Shown here: positions 1-7,539 of the stretch, piece by piece
Layout: each line of letters opens with the position of its first letter
Position numbering within the stretch: the stretch's first letter is position 1
Origin: Terriglobia bacterium
Lineage (GTDB): Bacteria; Acidobacteriota; Terriglobia; UBA7540
Assembly (NCBI GenBank): GCA_030041095.1
Contig: JASHON010000086.1
Coordinates: forward strand, 1 to 40,627
DNA length: 40,627 nt
Direction: 5' to 3'
Made by a program: the position numbers and the translations under genes
Notes under the pieces: generated by a model
What the model saw: the letters and a program-made list of their open reading frames with translations, nothing else
What the model was told of the DNA's origin: nothing
Databases searched by the model: none

Positions 1-106
1 GCCCCATGACCCCGCGAACCGAGCCCGGACGGAAGTCGCCCAGTTGGGTGATCTGGTGCACGACCATAGAGCGGTCCTTCTCCAATGCTGGAAGTGATTC
101 GGCCAT
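1..106 (-). CDS. N-terminus of a truncated hypothetical protein (possibly DUF6788-like)
   Basis: Only the first 35 codons are inside the window; the gene continues past base 1. The ATG at 106-104 follows a strong Shine-Dalgarno (AAGGAGG, about 5 nt upstream), so this is a real start rather than a chance frame. The peptide begins MAESLPALEKDRSMV and continues with a short helix followed by LGDFRPGS. That resembles the start of small DUF6788-type proteins (an acidic/basic helix, then a G-x-F-x-x-GS turn before a Cys-rich ribbon), but the diagnostic cysteines would lie outside the window, so the family call is tentative. It has its own promoter and a palindromic operator candidate just upstream. 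Confidence 0.5.
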   Translation of the reverse strand, partial: MAESLPALEKDRSMVVHQITQLGDFRPGSVRGVMG

Positions 107-124
107 AAGACCTCCTTGTCTTAG

Positions 125-137
125 TGTATACTATACA
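125..137. promoter_or_regulatory. Palindromic operator candidate TGTATA-C-TATACA
   Basis: A perfect 6+1+6 bp inverted repeat lies 18 bp upstream of the start codon at 106 and overlaps the -10/start region of the minus-strand promoter at 135-163. A short AT-rich palindrome at that position is the usual layout of a dimeric repressor site. No regulator is identified. Confidence 0.4.
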
Positions 138-163
138 TTAAGAAGAAGCCTTCTGGCAGCCAA
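135..163 (-). promoter_or_regulatory. Sigma70-type promoter for the truncated gene at 1-106
   Basis: On the minus strand TTGGCT (163-158) and TAATGT (140-135) are separated by 17 bp. Transcription would start close to 128, inside the palindrome at 125-137, giving a short leader with the strong Shine-Dalgarno of the gene. Confidence 0.35.
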
Positions 164-213
164 ACCATTCAAAGCGCCACTTCTATGTCGCGCACCCATG
201 GCCTAATTCGACG

Positions 214-242
214 TTGACACGCGGCAATATTAACGGTATTTT
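214..242 (+). promoter_or_regulatory. Sigma70-type promoter for the tail-collar cluster
   Basis: A perfect TTGACA (214-219) is followed after 17 bp by TATTTT (237-242). It lies 75 bp before the first collar-protein start codon at 318, in an AT-richer stretch than its surroundings, and would give a leader of about 68 nt. Confidence 0.6.
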
Positions 243-317
243 TGAGCGTTAACTCCTGAATCAAAAGCCAGGCGTTTCCCAGAAAATAATCCAGATTCCA
301 GGCCGGAGGGCGGAATT

Positions 318-848
318 ATGAGCGACCCGTACGTCGGTGAGATTCGAATGTTCGGAGGAACCTTCGCGCCGCTGAATTGGGCATTTTGCGATGGCTCGCT
401 GCTTCCCATTTCACAGAATCAGGCACTGTTCAGCTTGCTCGGAACGTTTTACGGCGGGGACGGCGTGCGTACTTTCGCTCTTCCTGATCTGCGCGGCCGA
501 GTGCCGGTGAACATGGGGACAGGACCGGGCCTGAGTAATTACAACCTGGGGCAGGCGGGAGGATCGGAAACCGTAACGCTCACGGTGCAAAATCTGCCTG
601 CGCACACCCACGCGGCCAAGTGCGCTACCACGGCCAACGTCGGAACCCAGTCGAACCCTTCCGGAAACTACTGGTCCACCGACGGAGGCGATAACACGGA
701 AGCTTACAACAATGCTTCGGATAGCAACACGATGGCTGCCAGTGCTCTTGGACAAACCGGCGGGAGCCAGGCGCACAACAACATGCAGCCGTTCCTGGCC
801 GTTAATTACATCATCGCGCTTAACGGTATCTTCCCGCCCCGCTCGTAA
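318..848 (+). CDS. Phage tail-collar domain protein (microcystin-dependent protein type), paralogue 1
   Basis: A 176-residue protein of the tail collar (Mdp/MdpB) family, related to short tail-fibre tips of phages but widespread as stand-alone bacterial genes of unsettled function. Residues 4-62 carry the family N-terminus (PYVGEIRMFGG, then W-x-x-C24-D-G, then LLGTFYGGDG and FALPDLRGR). An H96-T-H98 pair followed by C102 precedes a variable central part, and the C-terminus ends LQPFLAVNYIIALNGIFPPRS. HxH pairs bind metal along the trimer axis in T4 gp12 and gp37, so a metal-centred trimer is a reasonable inference. There is no signal peptide. GGAGGG lies upstream of the ATG. It is the first of three tandem paralogues read from the promoter at 214-242. 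Confidence 0.9.
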   Translation: MSDPYVGEIRMFGGTFAPLNWAFCDGSLLPISQNQALFSLLGTFYGGDGVRTFALPDLRGRVPVNMGTGPGLSNYNLGQAGGSETVTLTVQNLPAHTHAAKCATTANVGTQSNPSGNYWSTDGGDNTEAYNNASDSNTMAASALGQTGGSQAHNNMQPFLAVNYIIALNGIFPPRS

Positions 849-883
849 TTCGGGCATAACCAGCATTCGGAGGACTCACATTT

Positions 884-1402
884 ATGAGCGAGCCTTTTGT
901 CGGTGAAATTCGCGTTTTTGCTTTTAGCTTTGCGCCGACGGGTTGGGCGCTTTGTAACGGCCAACTGCTCCCGATTCAGCAAAATGCGGCCCTGTTTTCC
1001 ATACTCGGAACCACCTTTGGCGGCGACGGCCGAACGAATTTCGCATTGCCGAATCTGCAGGGAAACGTTGTGGTTGACGCTGGGGCGGGAGCGGGGTTAA
1101 CGCCACGCGCCCCCGGTTCTGCCGGCGGCACAACGGCGGAGACCATCACCACTCAGACGATGCCGTCGCACACTCATCCTGCCAACTGCAACAGCGGGAA
1201 TGGAAATCAAGTGGCGCCGGGCGGGAACTTCTGGGCGGCCGAGACGGGCGGCACGAGCGTCTATAGCGGCTCCGCAAATGCTCAAATGGCGGCAGGGGCG
1301 CTCGGCACGACCGGCGGCGCACAATCCCATTCGAATCTTCAACCGTACCTGGTTTTGAATTATTGCATCGCGCTCCAGGGCATTTACCCGTCAAGAAACT
1401 GA
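884..1402 (+). CDS. Phage tail-collar domain protein (Mdp type), paralogue 2
   Basis: A 172-residue paralogue of the gene at 318. The conserved elements are at the same residue numbers: PFVGEIR at 4-10, C24-N-G, GGDGR at 46-50, FALPNL at 53-58, H96-T-H98 and C102. The middle is Gly/Asn/Ala-rich and differs strongly from paralogue 1, while the C-terminal LQPYLVLNYCIALQGIYPSRN is again conserved. This variable-core, fixed-ends pattern suggests a shared fold with diversified exposed surfaces (inference). GGAGG lies 10 nt before the ATG, a rather long spacing. The gap from paralogue 1 is 35 bp, so co-transcription is likely. Confidence 0.9.
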   Translation: MSEPFVGEIRVFAFSFAPTGWALCNGQLLPIQQNAALFSILGTTFGGDGRTNFALPNLQGNVVVDAGAGAGLTPRAPGSAGGTTAETITTQTMPSHTHPANCNSGNGNQVAPGGNFWAAETGGTSVYSGSANAQMAAGALGTTGGAQSHSNLQPYLVLNYCIALQGIYPSRN

Positions 1403-1419
1403 CATAAGGAGAAGCGGTT

Positions 1420-1923
1420 ATGGCCTCACCGTTTATAGGAGAAATTCGGCTATTCGGTTTCGGGTTTAACCCGGTGGGCTGGATGCCGTGCAACGGACAG
1501 TTGCTGCAAATCAACCAGTATCAGGCCCTGTTTTCTTTACTCGGAACCACGTACGGCGGCGACGGCCGCACCACGTTCGCGCTGCCTGACCTTCGCGGCC
1601 GCACCGGCATGCATTTTTCTGCTTCGGGCAACCCCCAGGGGCAGTCGGCTGGCTCGGAATCCGTGACGCTTACGGTCGCTCAGATTCCATCCCATGCGCA
1701 TTCGGTTGCCTGCAGCAACCAGGCAGCCACTCAGCTCAGTCCCAAGGCCGGAGTTTCCGCCATCGATACCTCGTACAATATGTACAGCAACTCGACGGAT
1801 AGCACCATGGCGGCGAATGCCATCGGTCCGGCCGGCAGCAGCGTCCCCCATCCCAACTTGCAGCCGTTCCTTTGCGTCAATTTCTGCATTGCGACCCAAG
1901 GGATCTTTCCGTCTCGAAACTGA
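1420..1923 (+). CDS. Phage tail-collar domain protein (Mdp type), paralogue 3
   Basis: A 167-residue third paralogue. PFIGEIR is at 4-10, then C24-N-G, GGDGR and FALPDLRGR. The metal-type pair is H92-A-H94 with C98, four residues earlier than in the other two because the preceding loop is shorter. The C-terminus LQPFLCVNFCIATQGIFPSRN has two extra Cys. AAGGAG lies upstream of the ATG. The gap from paralogue 2 is only 17 bp, and the downstream acetyltransferase start follows the stop codon by 2 bp, so the four genes look like one transcription unit. Confidence 0.9.
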   Translation: MASPFIGEIRLFGFGFNPVGWMPCNGQLLQINQYQALFSLLGTTYGGDGRTTFALPDLRGRTGMHFSASGNPQGQSAGSESVTLTVAQIPSHAHSVACSNQAATQLSPKAGVSAIDTSYNMYSNSTDSTMAANAIGPAGSSVPHPNLQPFLCVNFCIATQGIFPSRN

Positions 1924-1925
1924 GG

Positions 1926-2459
1926 ATGCCTGGCACCCGTCTTCGCCCCGAACAGCCTGGCGACGAAGACTTTTTACGCCGGATTTACGAGAGCACACGC
2001 GAGGCGGAAATGGCGACCGCGCCGTGGACACCTGAGCAAAAGCAGCAGTTTCTCGCCATGCAGTTCGGCTTGCAGCGAGCCCATTTCCGCAGGCATTATC
2101 CCACCGCCTCCTTCGACATCATTCTTGAGGATGACCGGGCCGCCGGGCGTCTCTACGTGAACCGAGCCAAAGACGAGATTCGAGTGCTCGATATCGCCCT
2201 TTTGCCCGAGCATCGCGGCAAAGGCATCGGCACAGGTTTATTGCGCGCGCTACTGGTGGAGGGGGAAAAAGCCGGCCTTCCTGTAAGGCTACACGTGGAG
2301 CGAAACAATCGCGCTCTGCAGCTCTACGAAAGACTCGGCTTCCGGATGGTCGCGGACCGTGGCGTATATTTGGAAATGGAAGCGGCGTTCACTTCGCTCG
2401 AAGATGCTGCCTCATCGTTAGAAATCCCACCAGTGCCAACCCACCCCCAAACAGAATGA
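1926..2459 (+). CDS. GNAT family N-acetyltransferase
   Basis: A 177-residue acetyl-CoA-dependent N-acetyltransferase. Motif A is clear (ALLPEHRGKGIGTGLL, with the R-G-K-G-I-G pyrophosphate loop at 97-102), followed by N127-x-x-A and LYERLGF at 133-139. I chose the ATG at 1926, 2 bp after the collar-gene stop; an in-frame ATG at 1872 lies inside the collar gene and would only add its out-of-frame C-terminus. The last 71 bp overlap the convergent PEP-CTERM gene, and the roughly 22 residues after the domain (TSLEDAAS...) may be a tail without fixed structure. The substrate is unknown. Position suggests it modifies or serves the collar proteins (inference). Confidence 0.85.
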   Translation: MPGTRLRPEQPGDEDFLRRIYESTREAEMATAPWTPEQKQQFLAMQFGLQRAHFRRHYPTASFDIILEDDRAAGRLYVNRAKDEIRVLDIALLPEHRGKGIGTGLLRALLVEGEKAGLPVRLHVERNNRALQLYERLGFRMVADRGVYLEMEAAFTSLEDAASSLEIPPVPTHPQTE

Positions 2460-3078
2460 ACGTCGCGGGCTCAGGGGTCGCCGGCGGCGGAGGCGTGGTC
2501 GTGGTTTTCAGATCCAGGGTCGAATTGACGATGGCCGCCTGCATATCCGGGCCAGTACCAAACTTACCTTGACCAGGTCCCTGCAAGGAAAGCGAAAAAG
2601 TAACCGGGCTCGTACCCAAATCGGCAAGGTCTGCAGAGGGAATAGTGATGGTTTCAACTTCGTACACGTCGTCGAATGGAGGAGCCTGGACGGAGTTCAT
2701 CTCCGTGTTCAGGAGACTCGTGAGATTGATGGCGCCATCGAGCGTGAACGATGCCACGGGATCCGTGTCAGCGCTCGCCGGTGAGTAGATGAGACCAAGG
2801 GAAATCGTTGCGCCACTTATCGTTGCCGGAGGAGTATAGTTAAGGGTCCATGTTGCGCTGAAATCGCTGGCGTTGATGTTGCCATAGAACTGGTTAAATG
2901 GAGTTGGTTGCCCCGACACCGCGGCGTCGTAGGCGCTTCCGTTGGTCACCGTCGCCCCGACCGCCCAAGGCGGACTCGTTAGCCCGCCATTCACGATGGT
3001 GTCTGCGCTTAACTTCGATCCCGCCAGCAATACGCAGACCACCAGCACCGCAGCCAGAAAGGCCATTGCTTTCTTCAT
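2389..3078 (-). CDS. PEP-CTERM sorting domain protein 1
   Basis: A 229-residue exported protein. The N-terminus (MKKAMAFLAAVLVVCVLLAGSKLSADT) is a signal peptide. The C-terminus has the exosortase signal: PEP at 202-204, a hydrophobic segment (TFILFGGGLALVGFLTM) and a basic tail (RQHLRAK), preceded by a Pro/Thr-rich linker. Such proteins are processed by an exosortase (EpsH/XrtA type) and are typically surface or exopolysaccharide-associated; no exosortase is in the window. The middle (about 25-185) is Thr/Ser/Gly-rich and matches no domain I recognise. AAGGA lies upstream of the ATG. Its 3' end overlaps the acetyltransferase gene by 71 bp on the opposite strand. Confidence 0.85.
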   Translation of the reverse strand: MKKAMAFLAAVLVVCVLLAGSKLSADTIVNGGLTSPPWAVGATVTNGSAYDAAVSGQPTPFNQFYGNINASDFSATWTLNYTPPATISGATISLGLIYSPASADTDPVASFTLDGAINLTSLLNTEMNSVQAPPFDDVYEVETITIPSADLADLGTSPVTFSLSLQGPGQGKFGTGPDMQAAIVNSTLDLKTTTTPPPPATPEPATFILFGGGLALVGFLTMRQHLRAK

Positions 3079-3124
3079 GTTTTTCCGTCCTTCACCGGGA
3101 GAGCGTTCTGTGATGCTGAACTGG

Positions 3125-3154
3125 AGATTACACGATCCTCAAACACTTAATCAA
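3125..3154 (-). promoter_or_regulatory. Possible sigma70-type promoter for PEP-CTERM gene 1
   Basis: On the minus strand TTGATT (3154-3149) and TAATCT (3130-3125) are 18 bp apart, in the 253 bp spacer between the TolC-family gene and the PEP-CTERM gene. The leader would be about 40 nt. The rest of the spacer shows nothing else I can name. Confidence 0.35.
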
Positions 3155-3331
3155 GTGGAAAACATGGGAACCATAAATCCAAATTTCCTCTTGTGCCAGC
3201 GACTTTCCCGCCTGGGATCTTGGCATCTAGCCACGTCACCCACTTGCAGCTTGAAGCTAAAGGCCGTGGAATGCCAAGCAGGTTCCGACTTTTCCTTGTC
3301 AACATCGGGGTTGTTTTCGCCCAGGCAAGCT

Positions 3332-5200
3332 TCAATTCGCGCCCACGGCATTTGACGGCGTTCCGGGAATATTCGGCACTCTCGGAACCTTGCCCCTTAT
3401 GGCATCCGAAAGAATCACGTTGTTCCTCTTGAGGATTGTTCCCGTAGCCTGCTGAAATTGGATGAGCGCCTTGGCATAAGCCGCCTGGCCTTTCACTACA
3501 TTGTCCTCAGCAGTTGCCAAAGCAGTCTGAGCGTTAATCACTTCCGACGCCTGAGCCTGGCCCACGCGGAACTTCGTCTCTTCCATTGATAGCGACTCCC
3601 GCGCCAAGGCCACAACTTTGCGCGCAGCATCAAGCTGGCCTTGTGCCTGGTGGACGGCGCTCACGGCTTTGCTCACATCCCAGACAGCCTGGTTTTGCGC
3701 CTGCTGGAGCTTCATAGCATCCTGCCGTTGTTCGATGAGTGCTTGCGCGGCGTCTGCCTGGGCGACGCGGTTGCGGATTGGGACGTTCAAGGTGAATCCG
3801 TAACTGTACCCAGGATATTCGTTCCTAAGGAGCTGGCTAAGCGCAGTCCCCACACCTCGGCCCAAGCCGTCAGGCGAGAAGGTGGCAAACGCACTGAGCG
3901 AGGGCAGCAGAGCGTTGCGCGTTGATTTGATCGTATAAACCTGACTGCGGAGATTCAGCTCCGCCTGCCGAATTTCCGGCCGGCTGTTCAGGGCTTCCAA
4001 GATGTCCTGTTTCAGAGGAGGGATGTCACCAGGATGCGGCTCGGGAAGACGGTCCATGGGAACGATTTCGACTCCGGCCAATTGCGCGTTGAACGTCTTT
4101 GAAATGGCAGCCTTCATCGACTGCTCGTCCTGCGAGTATTGATTCTCTGCAGTGAGGATCTCCTGCTGTCGAGTGGCTACATCCTGCTCGGATTGCACCA
4201 CGTCGAGCTTAGCGGCAGCGCCGATGTGCAGTTCAGTCTGATTGTCAGCCAGGAGCTTGTTGGCGTAACCGAGACTTTCCTTAGCCACACGGATATCTTC
4301 GCGGTCGGCAAGCAAATCGTAATAAAGCGTCATCACGTTATCTACTGTCTGGTCTACGCTCTGCTCGAATACGCTCTCCGAGTACTTATCTTCGTTCTGC
4401 GCGATGCGAATGAAGGCCGCGTTGGCGCGGTAACCAAACCCATTGAGCAGATTCTGAGTGACGCCGATCGTCATATAGGAATTGATCGATGGATTGTAGA
4501 GCTGGTTGATCGCGCTGGAGGAATCGCTGACGCCCTCAACGCCGATGGAAACGCTCGTGCCGGTGAGAAAACCCTGGCCGACACCCGCGTAGGTGTACGC
4601 AGCGTGCTGCGAAACGATGGGGACACCTGTGACAATTTGAAAGTTCTCGGGGGTGAAGGTGTTTCCCCATCCGTACGCCACTGTGAAATACGGATCACAG
4701 CAACCATATGAAGAGACACCCGGCACTCCGCCGCCCGTCAGTCCACCCCCACCGCCGCTGCTGCTGCTGCTGGAGAGCCCTCCGCCCAATGCTCCGGCGA
4801 AAATGGCATTGGAGACAGCCGCGCCCGCCACTGAGCGCGCGGCGCCGCCACCTTCTGTCCGTAACACGTTCGTCTGCGCCAGCGGCAGATTGTACCGCGC
4901 GACCGCGATATCCAGGTTATTTTCGAGCGAGAGCGCGATAGCGTTCTGCATGGAGAGCATAAGCTTACCGTTTTGGACGAGCTCATCGAGAAGAGGCGCG
5001 TTCGTCAGCTTGGCAGGAGGAACATGAGGCTCCGAGAAGAAATTCGGAAATCCCGGACCCTTTGTATAGTTGAATCCGGTGATGTTCTGCGCGCCAGGAT
5101 CGTGCTTGTGCCACCAAGCCAGGCCCGCCCCAGGCGAGCATAGAATCAGTACCAGGCAGGCCGGGACAAATACTGAAAGAATTGCTTTGGTTTTAATCAT
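3332..5200 (-). CDS. TolC family outer-membrane efflux protein
   Basis: A 622-residue outer-membrane channel protein of the OEP/TolC superfamily. I chose the ATG at 5200 (MIKTKAILSVFVPACLVL...), which has GGAG 7-10 nt upstream and gives a clean signal peptide; an in-frame upstream start at 5236 adds only 12 residues. Residues 80-110 (LSMQNAIALSLENNLDIAVARYNLPLA) are the classic first OEP helix, and the second repeat starts near 420 (DILEALNSRPEIRQAELNLRSQ), with coiled-coil Gln/Ala-rich helices after it. A Gly/Ser-rich insert at 139-161, followed by CC, is unusual. No RND, MFP or ABC partner lies nearby, so the exported substrate cannot be inferred. Confidence 0.88.
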   Translation of the reverse strand: MIKTKAILSVFVPACLVLILCSPGAGLAWWHKHDPGAQNITGFNYTKGPGFPNFFSEPHVPPAKLTNAPLLDELVQNGKLMLSMQNAIALSLENNLDIAVARYNLPLAQTNVLRTEGGGAARSVAGAAVSNAIFAGALGGGLSSSSSSGGGGGLTGGGVPGVSSYGCCDPYFTVAYGWGNTFTPENFQIVTGVPIVSQHAAYTYAGVGQGFLTGTSVSIGVEGVSDSSSAINQLYNPSINSYMTIGVTQNLLNGFGYRANAAFIRIAQNEDKYSESVFEQSVDQTVDNVMTLYYDLLADREDIRVAKESLGYANKLLADNQTELHIGAAAKLDVVQSEQDVATRQQEILTAENQYSQDEQSMKAAISKTFNAQLAGVEIVPMDRLPEPHPGDIPPLKQDILEALNSRPEIRQAELNLRSQVYTIKSTRNALLPSLSAFATFSPDGLGRGVGTALSQLLRNEYPGYSYGFTLNVPIRNRVAQADAAQALIEQRQDAMKLQQAQNQAVWDVSKAVSAVHQAQGQLDAARKVVALARESLSMEETKFRVGQAQASEVINAQTALATAEDNVVKGQAAYAKALIQFQQATGTILKRNNVILSDAIRGKVPRVPNIPGTPSNAVGAN

Positions 5201-5275
5201 AGTCGTTCTCCGTCGAATGCAATCAGTGCTCAGCAATCAGAGATCGGGAGCCAGCAATCGGCGAACGCCGGTGGC

Positions 5276-5414
5276 TTAACAGGCTGCGGAAAAAGTCTTT
5301 CGGGAGTTGACGTAGCGCCGGCTTCCAGCCGGCAACTCCCTTCAATTCAACGGAGGCCGGCAAGATGCCGGCGCTACACTCGCGGCGGCGTCGAGTTTTT
5401 CCGCAGCCTGTTAA
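5276..5414. mobile_element. MITE-like element, copy 1 (perfect terminal inverted repeats)
   Basis: A non-coding 139 bp element bounded by a perfect 19 bp inverted repeat (TTAACAGGCTGCGGAAAAA at the left, its complement at 5396-5414). TTAA is itself palindromic and may be a target duplication, leaving a 131 bp core (5280-5410). The core contains two GC-rich hairpins (GCCGGC-TTCCA-GCCGGC and GCCGGC-AAGAT-GCCGGC), and TAGCGCCGGC also pairs with GCCGGCGCTA across the centre. A second copy at 25147-25277 has the same length with 7 differences by my alignment. There is no coding capacity, so mobility would need a transposase in trans. Confidence 0.75.
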
Positions 5415-5609
5415 GCGGCTTGTTCAGATCTGATTTCTGAGAGCCGATAGTTGAATTGGGGCAACTTTGGTTCCGCAGCGTGGACAAGCTATAAGCGGTT
5501 GAGGCAATTAGGGTTGGCAGTCAGGCCTGACAGAGGGAAAAGGCAAAAGGGTGTCCGATTTCGAGAAAGGAGTGTCCGGAAGCGGACAGCGGGCTTGGCA
5601 CCCGAAACC

Positions 5610-6614
5610 CTAATCTCTGGATTCCAACCGCTGCTTTTCCGCGTGCCATTTCCAAGCGGAAGCGACGATCTCATCAATACTTGAATGTTGAGGAATCCAA
5701 TCGAGGACTCGGCGAGCCCGCGAAGCGTCCGCAACAAGAGACGCTGGATCACCTTCACGCCGCGGAACATCGCGGGAGGGAACGGAGCGATGACCGCTGG
5801 CGCGCGCTACCGCAGCCATCACCTCGCGCACCGAATGCCCACTGCCCGTGCCCAGATTCAACGCACAGCTCTCACCGCCGTCCCGAAGGTGGCGTAGCGC
5901 CTTCACGTGCGCCTCGGCCAAATCCACTACGTGAATGTAATCGCGGATGGCCGTGCCGTCCGGGGTCGGGTAATCTGTTCCGTAAACTTCCACATTGGAG
6001 CGCTGGCCGAGAGTGGCGGCGATGACAAGTGGAATCAAATGGGATTCCGGATGGTGAGCTTCACCAAGCCCGGCTTCAGGATCAGCCCCACAGGCATTGA
6101 AATAGCGCAGCGCCATCCATTGAAGGCCATAGGCGACGCCGTACCATTGGAGCAGGCGCTCCACCATCAGCTTGGACTCGCCGTAGGGACTGACCGGCAG
6201 CGCAGGGTGATCCTCCGGGATCGAAACCTTGATCGGATTGCCATATATGGCTGCTGAAGAAGAAAAGACGATGTTCCTGGCGCCCGCTTCGCGCATGGCT
6301 TCGAGCAGAGCCATCGTGCCCACGGTGTTAATTTGAAAATACTTGTGAGGGTCGCGCATCGACTCACCCACCTGGATAACCCCGGCGAAATGGATGACAG
6401 ACCGTGCGCGGCTTTCGCGGAAAGTTTTGCGTAGTAGGACGGCATCTGAGACGCTGCCCTCCACCAGCTTGCCCCACTTCGCCGCCCATCGGTGGCCCGA
6501 ACTAAAATCATCCAGGACCACGGGCTCGAAGCCGGCTTCCGCCAGCGCCTTTGCGGTCTGGCTGCCGATGTACCCTGCGCCCCCTGTCACCAAAACACGC
6601 ATCGACTCGCTCAT
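5610..6614 (-). CDS. galE: UDP-glucose 4-epimerase
   Basis: A 334-residue short-chain dehydrogenase that interconverts UDP-glucose and UDP-galactose using tightly bound NAD in the cytoplasm. The Rossmann motif TGGAGYIGS is at 10-18, the SSS stretch at 118-120, and the catalytic Y144-x-x-x-K148 in SPYGESK. Other GalE hallmarks are present (FAGVIQVGESM, ALRYFNACGADP, IRDYIHVVDLAEAH, NLGTGSGHSV). Length is normal for the family. The ATG at 6614 has GAGG about 9 nt upstream. It follows the amidase gene by 34 bp in the same direction. It would supply UDP-galactose for surface polysaccharide or feed the Leloir pathway. Confidence 0.93.
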   Translation of the reverse strand: MSESMRVLVTGGAGYIGSQTAKALAEAGFEPVVLDDFSSGHRWAAKWGKLVEGSVSDAVLLRKTFRESRARSVIHFAGVIQVGESMRDPHKYFQINTVGTMALLEAMREAGARNIVFSSSAAIYGNPIKVSIPEDHPALPVSPYGESKLMVERLLQWYGVAYGLQWMALRYFNACGADPEAGLGEAHHPESHLIPLVIAATLGQRSNVEVYGTDYPTPDGTAIRDYIHVVDLAEAHVKALRHLRDGGESCALNLGTGSGHSVREVMAAVARASGHRSVPSRDVPRREGDPASLVADASRARRVLDWIPQHSSIDEIVASAWKWHAEKQRLESRD

Positions 6615-6648
6615 GTGCCCTCAGAACGTGGAGATGAGATATCAGAAA

Positions 6649-7530
6649 TCAAAAGAGAAAGCGCTCGGTGATGCCGCCGTAAGCATCGACGCGGCGGTCG
6701 CGAAGGAATGGCCAATTGCGGCGCACCTCTTCGATGCGTTCAGGATCGATCTCCGCGTAGATCGTCTGCTCCTTGTCAGCCGCAGCTTCAGCCAGAATCA
6801 CTCCGAAAGGATCGGCAATGAAGGATGAACCCCAGAACTCGATTCCTCCTCCGGCGCATTCTTCAAAGCCCACCCGATTCGCTGCGGCCACAAAAACGCC
6901 GTTTGCTATGGCGTGCGCGCGCTGAATGGTGCGCCAAGCGTCGAGCTGTGCCTTTCCGTGCGCCTCCTTCTCGTGGGGATGCCATCCGACAGCCGTGGGA
7001 TAAACCAGTACGCTCGCTCCACGAAGCGCAGCGAGCCGCGCGGCTTCGGGATACCATTGATCCCAGCAAATGAGCGTTCCCACGCTTCCCACAATTGTCC
7101 TGACGGCTTCAAAGCCAAGGTCGCCGGGCGTGAAATAGTATTTCTCATAATAAGCAGGATCATCGGGAATGTGCATTTTACGGTACAGCCCCGCGACCTC
7201 GCCCGAGGCGTCAATGACGGCCACGCTATTGTGATAAACTCCCGGCGCGCGCCGTTCGAATATGGGCGCGATGACGGCGACCTCCAGTTCGCGCGCCACG
7301 CGGCCGAGCGCTGTGGTGGTCGCGCCCGAGACGGGCTCAGCCAGGTCGAAACAGGCTGGATCCTCGCGCTGGCAAAAGTAACGCGTGCGAAAGAGCTCGG
7401 GAAGAACGATGAGCCTGGCGCCCTCGCCGGCTGCCTCCCGGACGCGGTCGACCGCCGTCGCCAGGTTTGCCTTGGGGTCAGCTTCCGGCGACATTTGAAT
7501 CAGCCCAATCAGATAACGAGAGTCCGGCAT
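6649..7530 (-). CDS. aguB: Carbon-nitrogen hydrolase, N-carbamoylputrescine amidase-like
   Basis: A 293-residue nitrilase-superfamily amidase. The catalytic triad is visible as E45 (LPELF), K118 (YRKMH) and C155 (ICWDQWYPEAAR). The segments IPDDPAYYEKYYFTPGD and CWDQWYPEAAR are typical of AguB, which converts N-carbamoylputrescine to putrescine, CO2 and ammonia. I chose the ATG at 7530; a longer in-frame reading to 7707 only covers the upstream repeat and the end of the hydrolase gene. No Shine-Dalgarno is visible, since a short repeat abuts the start. No agmatine deiminase gene is nearby, so the family is secure and the exact substrate is inferred. Confidence 0.85.
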   Translation of the reverse strand: MPDSRYLIGLIQMSPEADPKANLATAVDRVREAAGEGARLIVLPELFRTRYFCQREDPACFDLAEPVSGATTTALGRVARELEVAVIAPIFERRAPGVYHNSVAVIDASGEVAGLYRKMHIPDDPAYYEKYYFTPGDLGFEAVRTIVGSVGTLICWDQWYPEAARLAALRGASVLVYPTAVGWHPHEKEAHGKAQLDAWRTIQRAHAIANGVFVAAANRVGFEECAGGGIEFWGSSFIADPFGVILAEAAADKEQTIYAEIDPERIEEVRRNWPFLRDRRVDAYGGITERFLF

Positions 7531-7539
7531 GGAAGAGTC

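Noticed and set aside
3150-3210. A sigma54 promoter upstream of PEP-CTERM gene 1 (CTGGCAC on the minus strand)
   Set aside because: The -24 half is good but no TTGC/GC follows at the right distance.
4139-4711. A 190-codon plus-strand frame within the TolC-family gene
   Set aside because: It is antisense to a well-supported channel protein and lacks a ribosome-binding site and domain features.
5276-5414. Assignment of the element to the IS1380 group because of the TTAA flank
   Set aside because: TTAA is palindromic and could be part of the inverted repeat, and copy 2 is flanked by TTTCA instead.
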